Assembly (NCBI GenBank): GCA_963764675.1
Contig: CAVXTQ010000011.1
Coordinates: 620,001-684,000 of the forward strand
Length of the DNA: 64,000 bases
Origin: Acidiferrum sp963764675
GTDB taxonomy: Bacteria > Acidobacteriota > Terriglobia > Acidiferrales > UBA7541
Reading direction: 5' to 3'
Part shown: positions 42,330 through 52,107 of the stretch, piece after piece
Layout of the letters: each line of letters starts with the position of its first letter
How positions within the stretch are numbered: the stretch's first letter is position 1
Position numbers and translations under genes: made by a program
Notes under the pieces: model-generated
Seen by the model: the letters and a program-made list of their open reading frames with translations, nothing else
What the model was told of the DNA's origin: nothing
Database searches by the model: none

Positions 42330-43144
42330 GCAGCGCCAGCCCCACTCGCCGTGCCTCGATCCTCACGGTTTACGCCGTTTTGGTGTTCGCCTTCATCTAT
42401 TTGCCAATCGTCGTCTTGATCGCCTACTCCTTCAATCGCGACGGCGTCGGCGGCTTTCCCCCGCGACATCTCACGCTCGATTGGTATCGGCAACTATTCG
42501 CCGACGGTTCTATCTGGGACGCCGTCGAGAATAGCCTTCTCGTCGCAGCGGGCAGCGTCGTGCTTGCGCTCACGCTCGGCCTGCTCGCCGCGCTCGCTCT
42601 CGACCGCGGCACCTTTCCCGGCAAAGCGTTGTTCCGCCGACTGGTCCTTTTGCCGCTGATTCTCCCTGGCATCATCACCGGACTTTCCCTCCTAATGTTC
42701 GCCGTCTTCGTGGGCATGCCGCTAAGCTTGTTCACGGTATTTCTCGGCCACGGCACCGCACTCATCTCCGTAGCTACCACCGAACTTTTCGCCGGCCTCC
42801 AGAAAATGGACCGCGCTCAAGAAGAAGCCTCCCTCGACCTCGGCGCAACCCCCTGGCAGACCTTCTGGCGCGTCACCCTCCCCAATCTCAAGCTCTCACT
42901 GATCGCCGCGGGCCTTCTCATCTTCACGCTCTCCATGGATGAAATCGCCGTCACCTTTTTCCTCATCGGCCGAGACAACACCCTTCCCCTCGAAATCTGG
43001 GGACGCCTCCGCCGCGGCATCACTCCGGAGATCAACGCCATCTCCACGCTGATCTTCGCCGTCTCCGTAGCGCTCATCGTCATTTGGTATCGCGTGCGCA
43101 CCCGCAGCGTGGGCGCCGCCCAAGATCTGCTCGAACGACCCTAG
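42326..43144 (+). CDS. potC: Polyamine ABC transporter permease 2
   Basis: This 272-aa permease is the partner of PotB, with six helices. YAVLVFAFIYLPIVVLIAYSFN and LTLDWYRQLFADGSIWDAVENSLLVA are typical of PotC. The EAA loop reads EEASLDLGATPWQTFWRVTLPNLK. It starts with ATGA overlapping the potB stop and ends 8 nt before the amine oxidase, so all five genes form one transcription unit. Confidence 0.92.
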   Translation: MSSASPTRRASILTVYAVLVFAFIYLPIVVLIAYSFNRDGVGGFPPRHLTLDWYRQLFADGSIWDAVENSLLVAAGSVVLALTLGLLAALALDRGTFPGKALFRRLVLLPLILPGIITGLSLLMFAVFVGMPLSLFTVFLGHGTALISVATTELFAGLQKMDRAQEEASLDLGATPWQTFWRVTLPNLKLSLIAAGLLIFTLSMDEIAVTFFLIGRDNTLPLEIWGRLRRGITPEINAISTLIFAVSVALIVIWYRVRTRSVGAAQDLLERP

Positions 43145-43152
43145 GAGGCCCG

Positions 43153-44697
43153 ATGTCGCAAAATCGCCGTGATTTCATCAGGTTCGTCGTTGCTGGATCG
43201 GTCACGGCGGGCTGTCCCGTGGACTCCACTCTCGCTGCCGCGCCCCACCCATCGGGCCAGGGCCCTCTCGTTCACGGCGAACACTTCGAAGTCTGCCACC
43301 AGGTGCGCGACGGCCATCAATTCGACCGCCCGGACGCCACCCGCAAAGCCGATATCGTTATCGTCGGCGGCGGAGTCGCGGGCCTATCCGCCGCCTATTT
43401 CCTCCGCGGCAAGGATTTTCTGCTTCTCGAAAAAGAAGACCACTTCGGCGGCAACGCTTACCAGGAAGAATATGACGGCCAACCCTTCTGCACCGGATCG
43501 GCCTACGCCTACAAAGACGACGAAGGCGACCAGCTCGCCACTGGAATCGGACTAAAGCTCCTTCCCGTCGACAATCCCGATCCCACCATCGTCAACAAGA
43601 CTTTCGTGCCGGACACTTGGAACGCCGGAATCGACCAGTTCCCGTATCCTAAGCGAGTCCGCGACAGCTTCCGCAAATTCCGCGACGACATGCTGAAAGT
43701 AAATGTCCGCGAGCGCCTGGCCGAGCTGGACGCCCAGCCTTTCACACAAGTTACTGGCGCCTACGCTCCCGAAGTTCAGCAATGGTGGGATGGCTATGGC
43801 CCGTCAAATTGGGGAGCCATTTGCGAAGATACCTCCGCGCTGATCGGCATCGGCGCGATGCAGGATTTGGCCACCGGCGGAGACGCCAAGCGCGTCATTC
43901 TTCCCGGCGGTCTCGGCTGCATCACCCACAAACTCGTCGAAGTCCTGCAACCACAATACAAAGAGCGCATGCTGGGTGGCGCCACCGTCGTAGCGGTCGT
44001 CCAGGATAAAGACGCCGTTCGCGTCACCTACTTTCACGAGGGGAAGCTCACCACGATCGCGGCAAAAGTCGCGCTCATGTGCAGCCCCAAGCACATCACC
44101 TCACGCCTGGTTCTGAACCTGCCCTCTGACCAGAAAACCGCCATGCGCCGCACCCGCTATGCGCCCTATCCCGTCGTCAACGTCATTTTCGACAAGCCCG
44201 TTTACAATCGCGGCTACGACACCTGGTGCCCCGGCAACTCCTTCACCGATTTCATCGTCGCGGACTGGACCGTCCGCAACACCCCCGGCTACAAACAGAA
44301 AAACAACATCCTCTCTTTTTACACTCCGCTGCGCGAAAACCGCCGCTCCCTGCTGCTCGACGAAGACGATTGCAAGACTCTCGCCGCCCGGGTCCTCGCC
44401 GATTTCCAAAAGCTCATGCCCAAGTTCAACGCCACTCCCATTGAAGTCCGCATCTACCGCCGCGGCCACCCCATGTACATGGCTACGCCCGGCCAGTACA
44501 CAAAGAATCGCATCGCCGCCGCCCAGCCGATGGACCGCATCTTCTTCGGCAACGCCGATTCCGGCGGCCCCGAGTCCCTCACCAGCGAAGCCGTACGCCT
44601 GTCGCAAGTCGGCGTCGAATGGGCAAACCTGGTCCTAACAGGCAAACCCGGCGCCAAAGCCTTAGTTGAGAAAGCCCTAGCCCCAACCGCCGACTAG
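43153..44697 (+). CDS. FAD-dependent amine oxidase with twin-arginine signal
   Basis: This 514-aa flavoprotein starts NRRDFIRFVVAGSVTAG, a Tat-like export signal. The dinucleotide-binding motif follows at about residues 67-95 (DIVIVGGGVAGLSAAYFLRG, then LLEKEDHFGG). Later blocks (NVIFDKPVYNRGYDTWCPG; RIFFGNADSGGPESLTSEAVRLSQVG) match flavin-containing amine oxidases. By family and by linkage to the polyamine importer it most likely oxidises a polyamine to the aminoaldehyde, feeding the dehydrogenase at 29862. SD GGAGG precedes ATG 43153. An exported oxidase beside an importer is notable; the signal may also only direct membrane association. Confidence 0.8.
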   Translation: MSQNRRDFIRFVVAGSVTAGCPVDSTLAAAPHPSGQGPLVHGEHFEVCHQVRDGHQFDRPDATRKADIVIVGGGVAGLSAAYFLRGKDFLLLEKEDHFGGNAYQEEYDGQPFCTGSAYAYKDDEGDQLATGIGLKLLPVDNPDPTIVNKTFVPDTWNAGIDQFPYPKRVRDSFRKFRDDMLKVNVRERLAELDAQPFTQVTGAYAPEVQQWWDGYGPSNWGAICEDTSALIGIGAMQDLATGGDAKRVILPGGLGCITHKLVEVLQPQYKERMLGGATVVAVVQDKDAVRVTYFHEGKLTTIAAKVALMCSPKHITSRLVLNLPSDQKTAMRRTRYAPYPVVNVIFDKPVYNRGYDTWCPGNSFTDFIVADWTVRNTPGYKQKNNILSFYTPLRENRRSLLLDEDDCKTLAARVLADFQKLMPKFNATPIEVRIYRRGHPMYMATPGQYTKNRIAAAQPMDRIFFGNADSGGPESLTSEAVRLSQVGVEWANLVLTGKPGAKALVEKALAPTAD

Positions 44698-44819
44698 GCC
44701 GGGTACTAGAACCGCCTCGTTCAAGTTACGCACCGCCTAATCCAACTGTCTGCCCCCGCTCCGTGTTCTAAATGGATCATTCGTCCATAATCGGTATCCC
44801 ATTCTTCTAGGGAGGAACC

Positions 44820-45170
44820 ATGGCCTCTGGGCTGGACGATTTTCAGAAATTTCGCGCCGACTTGAACGAAGAAATCCTCGGCTGCGGCCACCTGGGTGTG
44901 AAGCGCTTCTTCGCCCTCGACAACCAGGCCTACGAGCCCGGTCCGCTCGGTACCAAGACCAAAGAGCTATTGGGCCTAGTCGCCTCAGCGGTGCTACGCT
45001 GTGATGACTGCATAACGTATCATCTAGTGCGATGTGGTGAGGAAGGCTGGAAGCGCGACGAAGTGATCGACGCTTTGAACGTCGCCATGATTGTCGGTGG
45101 CTCCATCACAATTCCGCACGTGCGCCGAGCCTTTGCCCGCATGCGCGAAATCGCCGGTTTGGCGCCCTGA
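44820..45170 (+). CDS. Carboxymuconolactone decarboxylase / AhpD-like protein
   Basis: This 116-aa all-helical protein of the CMD family has the AhpD-like redox motif in LRCDDCITYHLVRCGEEGW (C-x-x-C with a His three residues on). GPLGTKTKELLGLVASAVL is the preceding conserved helix and IVGGSITIPHVRRAF the last. Members are alkylhydroperoxidase-type disulfide reductases or lactone decarboxylases; the CxxC supports the redox role. ATG is preceded by AGGGAGGAACC. It stands alone after the polyamine operon. Confidence 0.85.
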   Translation: MASGLDDFQKFRADLNEEILGCGHLGVKRFFALDNQAYEPGPLGTKTKELLGLVASAVLRCDDCITYHLVRCGEEGWKRDEVIDALNVAMIVGGSITIPHVRRAFARMREIAGLAP

Positions 45171-45352
45171 GTGCTCGAACATGTAGCGGCCGCGGAACGT
45201 CGTGGGCGCCTTTTGAGCGGCAGGGCAGACGTTGTCATTCTGAGTGCATCCGATAAGGATGCGCGAAGAATCTCAACTGTCAGAGTTCGACAGTCGGAAG
45301 CGTGCGTGCCCACATGCGGGCGCTCTTTCAGACCGTAAGGATAAAGATCGAA

Positions 45353-45997
45353 ATGGAAACCACGGCCAACCCGGCAGCCTCGCACCTGGAAAGCCTCGGC
45401 ATTCGGCTACGCAACCTCGCTATCGGCGCGCTCTTTGCTGTAGTCCTTCTCGTGCCCAAGCTGCTGCGCATCCGGCGCGATCCGCGCTCCTGGACCGCGT
45501 TCCGAATCTTGCTGGCCATCGCCGGCGGCGCTCTAGTTGTCTTGCCGCTTGCTTTTTGGAACAGTTGGCTCGCCGGAATTGCCGGCTTGGCAATGTTTCT
45601 CACCGCCGCCCTCTTGCCTTCCGCGAAGCCCGATGCCCAAATTGACGAAAAGGTCAAAAAACTCGGCGCGCTGGTCGTCGTCAACGGCGGAAAATATCAG
45701 CCGGGAACTGGCCCTGCCGCGTCCGTGCAGCTTTTCGTTGGCGCAAGCAGCGTCTGGGCGCTCAATTCGCACCTCCACTCCCTTCTGACGATTCCTATCG
45801 CGGAAATCTCGTCGCTGCACGTTGAGGAAACTGCCAGGGGTTGGGTCTTGCGGGTTCGCTGGACCGACCGCGTCAGCGAATTTTCCTACACCGGGATTTT
45901 CGCGGACCACCTCGCGCGTGTAGCGGAGAGTACGATTCAGAGCGTGATGCCCTCCGCTCTCCCCATCTTCCCCCGCAGCCGCGCCGCCAGCGCGTAA
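45353..45997 (+). CDS. Hypothetical membrane protein
   Basis: This 214-aa protein is not recognised. Three hydrophobic segments occupy the N-terminal half (NLAIGALFAVVLLVPKLL; FRILLAIAGGALVVLPLAF; WLAGIAGLAMFLTAALL). The C-terminal half (about residues 100-200) is soluble and beta-rich with VVVNGGKYQPG and SSLHVEETARGWVLRVRW, resembling a PH-like domain. ATG 45353 is chosen over the upstream ATGs because the hydrophobic part follows soon after; its ribosome site (AAAGATCGAA) is weak. Confidence 0.6.
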   Translation: METTANPAASHLESLGIRLRNLAIGALFAVVLLVPKLLRIRRDPRSWTAFRILLAIAGGALVVLPLAFWNSWLAGIAGLAMFLTAALLPSAKPDAQIDEKVKKLGALVVVNGGKYQPGTGPAASVQLFVGASSVWALNSHLHSLLTIPIAEISSLHVEETARGWVLRVRWTDRVSEFSYTGIFADHLARVAESTIQSVMPSALPIFPRSRAASA

Positions 45998-46191
45998 CGC
46001 ACTCCATTTCAACCAAGAAGAGGCCATGTGGCACCGCCATTCCTGTTTACCCTGAGCCTCGAAGGGGCTGTGCGGCCAAGCTAAATGGGAGCAGATTCCG
46101 CAAAAGCACTCCACGTGCGGAAGGAAGCTCCTTCGGAAACTTTCTCCGATTAAGACCCGCTGATCCCAGCGAACTATGTCAGAATATCGCT

Positions 46192-46440
46192 ATGGCAAGA
46201 GGTTGGGAAAGCAAAGACGTAGAAGCTCAGGTAGCGGAATCCACCGAAATCAAGAAGTCCTCGTCCGGACACGAGCAGAAAAGCGACGCCCAACTGCTTC
46301 GAGAGCAAGCCGTCAAAGATCTCCAGCTGTCCCGCGTTCGCATCGCCAACGACTTGGCCTCCGCCACCAACGCCAATCACAAAAAATCCCTGGAAGCCGC
46401 CCTGGCCCACCTGGACAAAAAAATCTCCGAACTAAGCTAA
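46192..46440 (+). CDS. Small hypothetical protein
   Basis: This 82-aa charged protein has no signal peptide. The second half is a helical hairpin (LLREQAVKDLQLSRVRIANDLASA and NHKKSLEAALAHLDKKISEL). It starts MARGWESKDVEAQVAE, a beginning shared by a small conserved acidobacterial family of unknown role. The start ATG is fixed by that conserved beginning. Confidence 0.65.
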   Translation: MARGWESKDVEAQVAESTEIKKSSSGHEQKSDAQLLREQAVKDLQLSRVRIANDLASATNANHKKSLEAALAHLDKKISELS

Positions 46441-46546
46441 CAGTCTTCGACTTGGCTTCCTTTTTCTCCGTGACCTCTGTGCTCTTTGCGCCCTCTGTGT
46501 TAAATCTTTTGGCGTTTCTTTCAACTTTCAATTGTCGACTTTTGAA

Positions 46547-47641
46547 CTATTTTATGAAATCCTCCGCCAACCCCCAGAAGTCATTCACGTAGTAGTGCGA
46601 AAGCACATTTCCAAACAAATAGCAGATCCCCTGACACGGCGGAATATCCCCGTACTTCTTCTTCCCGGCCGCAAAAATCTTCGCCAGTGACCCATCCCGC
46701 AAAAGATTCCCCGCCACCTTCCGGAGCGGCTCGCAAGGATAAAACACGTCTCCGTTCGGGTAGACCCGCGGAAACATGGTCGGATAGCACTGGAACTCGC
46801 GAAACCTGAGCAGTGTCTCGATCGTTCGCGGTGTGCCATTGATCGCCTGTTTTCCTGCCCGCCGCCGCTCGATGATCGTGTCCACCAGCGCGTGATACTT
46901 CGGATTCTTCAGCAGCGCCAGATTCGGCATCTTTTCCATCTGTGCCGATTGCGCCGCAAACACAAATCCCTGCTCCCCGCACCAATCCAACAGCCGCTCG
47001 ACCTCCGCGATATTCCACTCTTCGATCACCGTGCTGATCGTGATCTGCCGCGGATTCCCCAGCCGTTCCTTCGCAAACGCCAGGTTCTCCATCACTTTCG
47101 GCAAAGCCGCGGGTTTGGACAGCGGGTTCGTGGGGTCAGCGCTCAGCGCATCCAGGCTCACCACTAGCCCCGTCACCCCGTTAAGAATCCCCGGCTTGCG
47201 ATCCAGCAAAGTGCCGTTCGTGATCAGCAGCACCGACCGGAACTTGTACCCGAACCGCGTCGCCATCACGATCTCTTCAATATCCGCCCGTAGCGTAGGC
47301 TCGCCGCCGGTAATCACGATCGAGTCCGTCTCCCGCCGGATGCGCTTCAATAATCGCAACGTCTCCACCGTCGGCAGCTCTTCGCTAAAGACGTCTGGCT
47401 CTTTCTGCGTGCAATAGCTGCAAGCCAGATTGCACTTGTGCGTCACATAAAAGGTTATCGCGTACGGAGCCACCACATTCGTCTGCAGCACATGCCGCCG
47501 CCACTCATTCCGAAAATAAAGCTGAAAATTCTTCGCCACAAACGGCGCCTGCCGCACGAGTCCGCGCAGTAGCTCCCGCTTCGACGGCCGCCGCTTGTCC
47601 AGCGCGCTAACCGGCACAAAATTTGCTTTCGCTTCCGCCAT
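46547..47641 (-). CDS. Radical SAM protein, MoaA/HpnH-like with SPASM-like tail
   Basis: This 364-aa enzyme binds a [4Fe-4S] cluster through CNLACSYC (Cx3Cx2C) at about residue 70 and has the SAM-binding GGEP motif (VITGGEPTLR). The N-terminal helix RGLVRQAPFVAKNFQLYFRNEWRRHVLQ and the C-terminal YPNGDVFYPCEPLRKVAGNLL, with further Cys in PPCQGICYLFGN, suggest an auxiliary cluster region as in SPASM/twitch enzymes. Relatives modify peptides or lipids; the product here is unknown and no precursor peptide was identified nearby. ATG 47641 is one of two close starts. Confidence 0.85.
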   Translation of the reverse strand: MAEAKANFVPVSALDKRRPSKRELLRGLVRQAPFVAKNFQLYFRNEWRRHVLQTNVVAPYAITFYVTHKCNLACSYCTQKEPDVFSEELPTVETLRLLKRIRRETDSIVITGGEPTLRADIEEIVMATRFGYKFRSVLLITNGTLLDRKPGILNGVTGLVVSLDALSADPTNPLSKPAALPKVMENLAFAKERLGNPRQITISTVIEEWNIAEVERLLDWCGEQGFVFAAQSAQMEKMPNLALLKNPKYHALVDTIIERRRAGKQAINGTPRTIETLLRFREFQCYPTMFPRVYPNGDVFYPCEPLRKVAGNLLRDGSLAKIFAAGKKKYGDIPPCQGICYLFGNVLSHYYVNDFWGLAEDFIK

Positions 47642-47841
47642 AACCACCCACTGTCAGCCTACACGCCACGCACCTCCATGCCAAGAACGCAGCAGCGCAC
47701 CATTGTCTTCCCAAGCTCAAAGGGTTGTCTTGTCAAGGATGAGGGCATCATCCCAGAAGCACGCCGAACGGAGTGGCTTTTCCTGCCGCCGGCCATTCGT
47801 CCAGATCGCCGTTTCTGGCCGACTTCCGAGGGTCGGCTCAT

Positions 47842-50277
47842 CTAGTCTGTCCGAAGAACAACGAGCGGATCGATCCTCGTAGCGCGCCGAGCCGGCAGGT
47901 ACAGAGCGGCAAGTGACACGGAGCCGAATACTAGCGTAACGCTCGCCAGCGTGGCCGGGTCCGACGCGCTGACCGCATACACCAAGCTCGCTAACGCCTT
48001 GCTTAGCGCGAACACGCTGAGGATACCGAGCGCCAGTCCTGCGAGGACCGGCTTGATTCCATCTGCGATCATCATCCTCAACACGTGGCTACGTCGAGCT
48101 CCCATCGCCATGCGAACGCCTATTTCATGTACCCGCTGATTTACGGAATAAGAGATGACGCCGTAAATTCCAGCGAGGGCCAGAGCGAACGCCACAAGCG
48201 CAAAGATGGACAGCAACTGAAGATTGAAACGCCGAGGCGCTATCGTGAGTGAGAGATACTGATCCATCGAGCGGATATTCGAAGCGGCCACATCACCGTC
48301 CACCCTGCGGACTTGCTCGCGAAAAGCATTGGCTAGAGCGAGTGGGTCTCCATCTGTTCGCAATACCCAATACTGATTTTCCCGAATCCACACCACCTCA
48401 TCTTCATGCGTTTGTCGAAGGGGTATGTAAATGTCGAAACTCGGCGCGGCCTCGAGCCCTCTATCCTTGACATCGTGAATTATTCCGACTACTTCAGCCT
48501 CCCGCGGTCCAGAGTCGTTGTCATTCAGCATCACGTGAGCACCGACGGCGTCACCTGTAGGCCAGTAACGCTCGGCCAGAGTTTCGTTGATATGGCAGAC
48601 CAGCCGCGTGCGATCCGTATCACCCTCATTGAATTCGCGGCCCGCCATGAGAGGAATTCGCATGACCTTCAGATACATCGGACTCACCGTGCGATACTGG
48701 GCTTCAGGAGCCTGTTCCTTCGAAAGCGCCCGCCCCACCACCGTGAAGGGAATCGACGAGATCACACCGCTTAGTGGCAGCATATTGACTAGACCCGAGG
48801 CCGATACTCCAGGAAGCGTTTGGACGCGGGGAAGTAGCGCATCGTAGAACCGGGTTACGCCTACCAAATGAGGATAACTGGCCCTCGGAAGTGACAGGCG
48901 AACAGCTAGAACCCCGTGCGGGTCGAAACCTGTATCTACGGTCTGCACGTTGGAAAAACTCTTCAGCAAAACACCTGCGCCCGCCAGAAGAATGAACGAG
49001 AGGGCCACTTCGACGACGATCAGCCCGGCCCGCAGTGCCTTCCCTCGGCCACCTTCTGTGGATCCGCGCGACCCTTCGTTCAGCTGCTGCGCCAAGTCAC
49101 CGCGCGAGATCGACAACGCTGGTGCCAAACCAGTGCCTATTGCTGCCACAAGTGAGATTAGAGCAGTGAAGGCGAGCGCCCAGGCGTCCAGTCCGATCTC
49201 TCCGGCTCGCGGGATGCTCGAAGGACTCAGTGCGACCAGCCCTTGCACACCAAAGCGCGCCAAGAATGCACCCACCATGCCTCCGGCGGCCGCCAGCAAG
49301 GCGCTCTCCAACAGGAGCTGCTTGACGACCTGCCACCGCGTGGCGCCGAGCGCGGAACGAATCGACATTTCCCTTTGCCGCCCAGAGGCGCGCACCAGGT
49401 TCAAGTTCGCAAGATTGGCGCACGCGATTAGGAGAACAAATCCTACGGCTCCCAGAAGCACCCAAAGCGCGCGGCGGTAACCACCGGTTACCTGGTCCCT
49501 CATAGGCGTCAATTTCACACCCAATTTTTGCGCGTTCGACTCAGGAAACTGTTCGCGGAGTTTGCGGGCCAGTGCATTCATCTCCGCTTGTGCGCGCTCG
49601 GATTTCGTCCCTGGCCGAGTCCGCCCTACGAGCCTAAGAAAGTTCACGGTGTCTCGATTGAAACGCCAGGGGTCGGCATCAGGAACGAGAGGTACGGCAA
49701 GCTCCGCGTCAGGAATGGGAAAGATAAAATTTGGCGGCAGGATGCCGACCAGCGTGTAACTCGCACCGTTCAGGTCGAGTGACTTGCCGATGAGCCTGGC
49801 ATCCCCGCCAAATCGCCTCTGCCAAAGTGCATAGGCCATTACAACCACGTTCGGACTCCCCGGCCGGTCGTCCTCTGGTTCTAGCGTTCGGCCGAATGCG
49901 GCGTCGACGCCCAGGGTCTCAAAAAGATTTGCGGAAACACGTGCGCCAATCAGCTGTTCGGCATCTCCTCGCCCAGTTAGACTGGCGCTCCAAGGTCCTA
50001 CGGCAGAGATTGCGTCCAGAGAGTCCGTGTGGTCGCGATAGTCCAGGAAGTCTGGAAGAGAAAATGGAGCGTCACTCCGTTTCGGTCGAACCTCGGTAAT
50101 CCAAAAAGTGCGGTCTGCGTTCCTGAACGGAAGTTGCCGCAAGAGGACGGCGTTGACCACGCTGAATAGCGCTGTGTTCGCACCAATCCCCAACGCCAGC
50201 GTGAGCACGGCCGCGGCGAAAAAAGCGGGGCGTTTCACCAGCGTGCGCAAGCTGCGATGGATGTCTTTCAGGAGCAT
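47842..50277 (-). CDS. ADOP-type ABC permease (second copy)
   Basis: This 811-aa duplicated MacB/FtsX permease starts LLKDIHRSLRTLVKRPAFFAAAVLTLALGIGANTALFSVV. A periplasmic core follows (DFLDYRDHTDSLDAISAVG), then an FtsX domain (LLIACANLANLNLVRASGRQREMSIRSALGATRWQVVKQLL), a second core, and a last FtsX domain (YGVISYSVNQRVHEIGVRMAMGARRSHVLRMM). All parts are intact. The DinB-like gene lies 44 nt upstream on the same strand, so the two are probably cotranscribed. Substrate unknown; orphan permeases of this kind have no linked ATPase. Start alternatives within 13 codons exist. Confidence 0.87.
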   Translation of the reverse strand: MLLKDIHRSLRTLVKRPAFFAAAVLTLALGIGANTALFSVVNAVLLRQLPFRNADRTFWITEVRPKRSDAPFSLPDFLDYRDHTDSLDAISAVGPWSASLTGRGDAEQLIGARVSANLFETLGVDAAFGRTLEPEDDRPGSPNVVVMAYALWQRRFGGDARLIGKSLDLNGASYTLVGILPPNFIFPIPDAELAVPLVPDADPWRFNRDTVNFLRLVGRTRPGTKSERAQAEMNALARKLREQFPESNAQKLGVKLTPMRDQVTGGYRRALWVLLGAVGFVLLIACANLANLNLVRASGRQREMSIRSALGATRWQVVKQLLLESALLAAAGGMVGAFLARFGVQGLVALSPSSIPRAGEIGLDAWALAFTALISLVAAIGTGLAPALSISRGDLAQQLNEGSRGSTEGGRGKALRAGLIVVEVALSFILLAGAGVLLKSFSNVQTVDTGFDPHGVLAVRLSLPRASYPHLVGVTRFYDALLPRVQTLPGVSASGLVNMLPLSGVISSIPFTVVGRALSKEQAPEAQYRTVSPMYLKVMRIPLMAGREFNEGDTDRTRLVCHINETLAERYWPTGDAVGAHVMLNDNDSGPREAEVVGIIHDVKDRGLEAAPSFDIYIPLRQTHEDEVVWIRENQYWVLRTDGDPLALANAFREQVRRVDGDVAASNIRSMDQYLSLTIAPRRFNLQLLSIFALVAFALALAGIYGVISYSVNQRVHEIGVRMAMGARRSHVLRMMIADGIKPVLAGLALGILSVFALSKALASLVYAVSASDPATLASVTLVFGSVSLAALYLPARRATRIDPLVVLRTD

Positions 50278-50321
50278 TTTCACGGGTTTGTCTGATAGAC
50301 CGCGCCGCGGCGCCATTTCCG

Positions 50322-50855
50322 CTATCGAACGGCTTGAATGTAACGAGTGATCTGCGCCAGGTGCGAAAGGTCGTGACCCGGCATCATTCGCAGCATCACG
50401 CTCAAGGATTCCGGTCCGCGCTCATTGTGCTGGCCGGTGCGCTTCCAATCTGCAGGCGACATTCGTTTCCAAAACACCAGATTGAGCTGCCGCATTGTCT
50501 GAAACATTTCCACGAGCTCCGAAGGCTCGCGCTCATTGTGCCGTTGGCCGGCCACCCACAAATCCTGGTCCGTGCCCAAAATGGTCGGATTGTCCTCGCA
50601 AAGAATCAGCCTCAGGCGATACCCATACACCCATTCGCTGTCCGTGAGATGGCCGATGATCTCATTCGGCGTCCATTTTCCTTCACACGACCGGGTGCGC
50701 AGCACCGTCGCCGGATGCTTGCGCACAATGTCGGCCAAGGTCGCCGCCGTCTGCGCCAATACCTCCAAGGGATTTTGGTCACCAAGCAGCTTGAACAAAT
50801 TATCGCGATAGGCCTGTGGATCAGACACCGAGAGTTGCGCTTGCGCCGTGGTCAT
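50322..50855 (-). CDS. DinB-family protein
   Basis: This 177-aa four-helix-bundle protein of the DinB/YfiT-like superfamily carries the three expected metal ligands: His in EIIGHLTDSEW, and the pair in PGHDLSHLAQI. Members are thiol-dependent transferases or stress proteins. Its length is normal. It precedes the ADOP permease on the same strand; a functional link is not evident. The start ATG is near the divergent GlxA-type regulator (131 nt apart). Confidence 0.85.
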   Translation of the reverse strand: MTTAQAQLSVSDPQAYRDNLFKLLGDQNPLEVLAQTAATLADIVRKHPATVLRTRSCEGKWTPNEIIGHLTDSEWVYGYRLRLILCEDNPTILGTDQDLWVAGQRHNEREPSELVEMFQTMRQLNLVFWKRMSPADWKRTGQHNERGPESLSVMLRMMPGHDLSHLAQITRYIQAVR

Positions 50856-50985
50856 TGTCGACTCCTCAAGTGCCCGATTCTAATGACCAGGAGCCGCCAC
50901 TTATCGACAGAACTCCGACGTTTTCGGCCAAAACGTCACCCTCTGCTTGCCCGGCAACGTTTCCCATTGCATATTTGACGGACCG

Positions 50986-52023
50986 ATGCCGAGGACAAAC
51001 TCAACCACAGGCCAGCACGGAACTGCCCGCCTCAGGCGCCGCCGAATCATCGTTGTTGTCGTGCCCCCTGTAGATGAGCTTGATCTGGTTGGCCCCATTC
51101 AGGTTTTTGCCGCCGCGAATCGCCTGGTCGGCAAGACCGTCTACGAAGTCGAGATTGTAACCAACGCAAAAGATCTGAGAGTTCAGGGCGAGGGCGGACT
51201 ACTTTCTTTCGCTGCGCACGGGCGCTTCCAAGATGTCTCAGGGAAGGTTGACTCCGTTCTTCTCGTCTGTGGGCTTGCAACACGTACTGCCCGTGACTCC
51301 GCCCTTTTCGCGTGGTTGAGCAAGATGGCCCCCGCGGTTCGCCGATTGGGGTCGGTTTGCGTTGGGTCATTTCTATTGGCCGAGGCGGGTCTGCTGAACG
51401 GGAAGAAAGCGACCTCGCACTGGAAATTCGGGTCCGAATTCGCAAGCCGCTATCCAAAAGTGAATGTGGAATTCAATCCCATCTGGGTTAAAGATGGAAA
51501 CATCTACACCTCGGCTGGAATCTCGGCGTCAATCGATCTGGCGCTCGCGTGGGTTGATGAGGATTGCGGAGGCAGAATCTCTCATGAAATAGCGCGCGAG
51601 CTGGTTCTCTTCTTGCGCCGCCCAGGCGGACAAACTCAGCTGAGCGCTTCCTTGTCGGCGCAGGCGTCGGAAATGAAAGCCATTCAAGAGCTTCAGGTTT
51701 GGATTGCGGAGAACCTTCCTAACAATCTATCAGTACAGAAGCTAGCGGACAGAACCGCAATGAGCGTTCGTAATTTCGAGCGCGTGTTCACACGCGAATT
51801 GGGAAAAACCCCATCCCACTATGTTTTGCAAATGCGAGCCGAAGCTGCGCGCCAGCGGCTGGAGAGAACGGACCAAGGCCTCAAACAAATCGCTGCCGCT
51901 TGCGGGTTCGGCAGTGCGGATTCGATGCGGCGTGCATTCCTGCGATCCGTGGGAACCACGCCCCAAGAGTATCGCCGTCAACTCCACGCTCCTGAAGAGC
52001 AAGCCCGAATCCAGAAGAACTGA
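50986..52023 (+). CDS. GlxA-family AraC-type regulator
   Basis: This protein of about 345 aa joins a DJ-1/PfpI-like N-terminal domain (RRIIVVVVPPVDELDLVGPIQVF; GSVCVGSFLLAEAGLLNGKKATSHW) with a C-terminal AraC double HTH (NNLSVQKLADRTAMSVRNFERVFTRELG and LKQIAAACGFGSADSMRRAFLRSVG). The Cys in SVCVGSF occupies the nucleophile-elbow position but these regulators are not enzymes. They sense small ligands. It is divergent from DinB/ADOP and followed by padR. ATG 50986 is preferred over the upstream TTG. Confidence 0.87.
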   Translation: MPRTNSTTGQHGTARLRRRRIIVVVVPPVDELDLVGPIQVFAAANRLVGKTVYEVEIVTNAKDLRVQGEGGLLSFAAHGRFQDVSGKVDSVLLVCGLATRTARDSALFAWLSKMAPAVRRLGSVCVGSFLLAEAGLLNGKKATSHWKFGSEFASRYPKVNVEFNPIWVKDGNIYTSAGISASIDLALAWVDEDCGGRISHEIARELVLFLRRPGGQTQLSASLSAQASEMKAIQELQVWIAENLPNNLSVQKLADRTAMSVRNFERVFTRELGKTPSHYVLQMRAEAARQRLERTDQGLKQIAAACGFGSADSMRRAFLRSVGTTPQEYRRQLHAPEEQARIQKN

Positions 52024-52107
52024 CTTGCGTTTTGGTACCTGTCGAAGCTTCGTGGGAAACCCAGTCGCCGTGCTTCCCCTTGTCAAACTAGGAGAGCGTA
52101 CGCTAGA

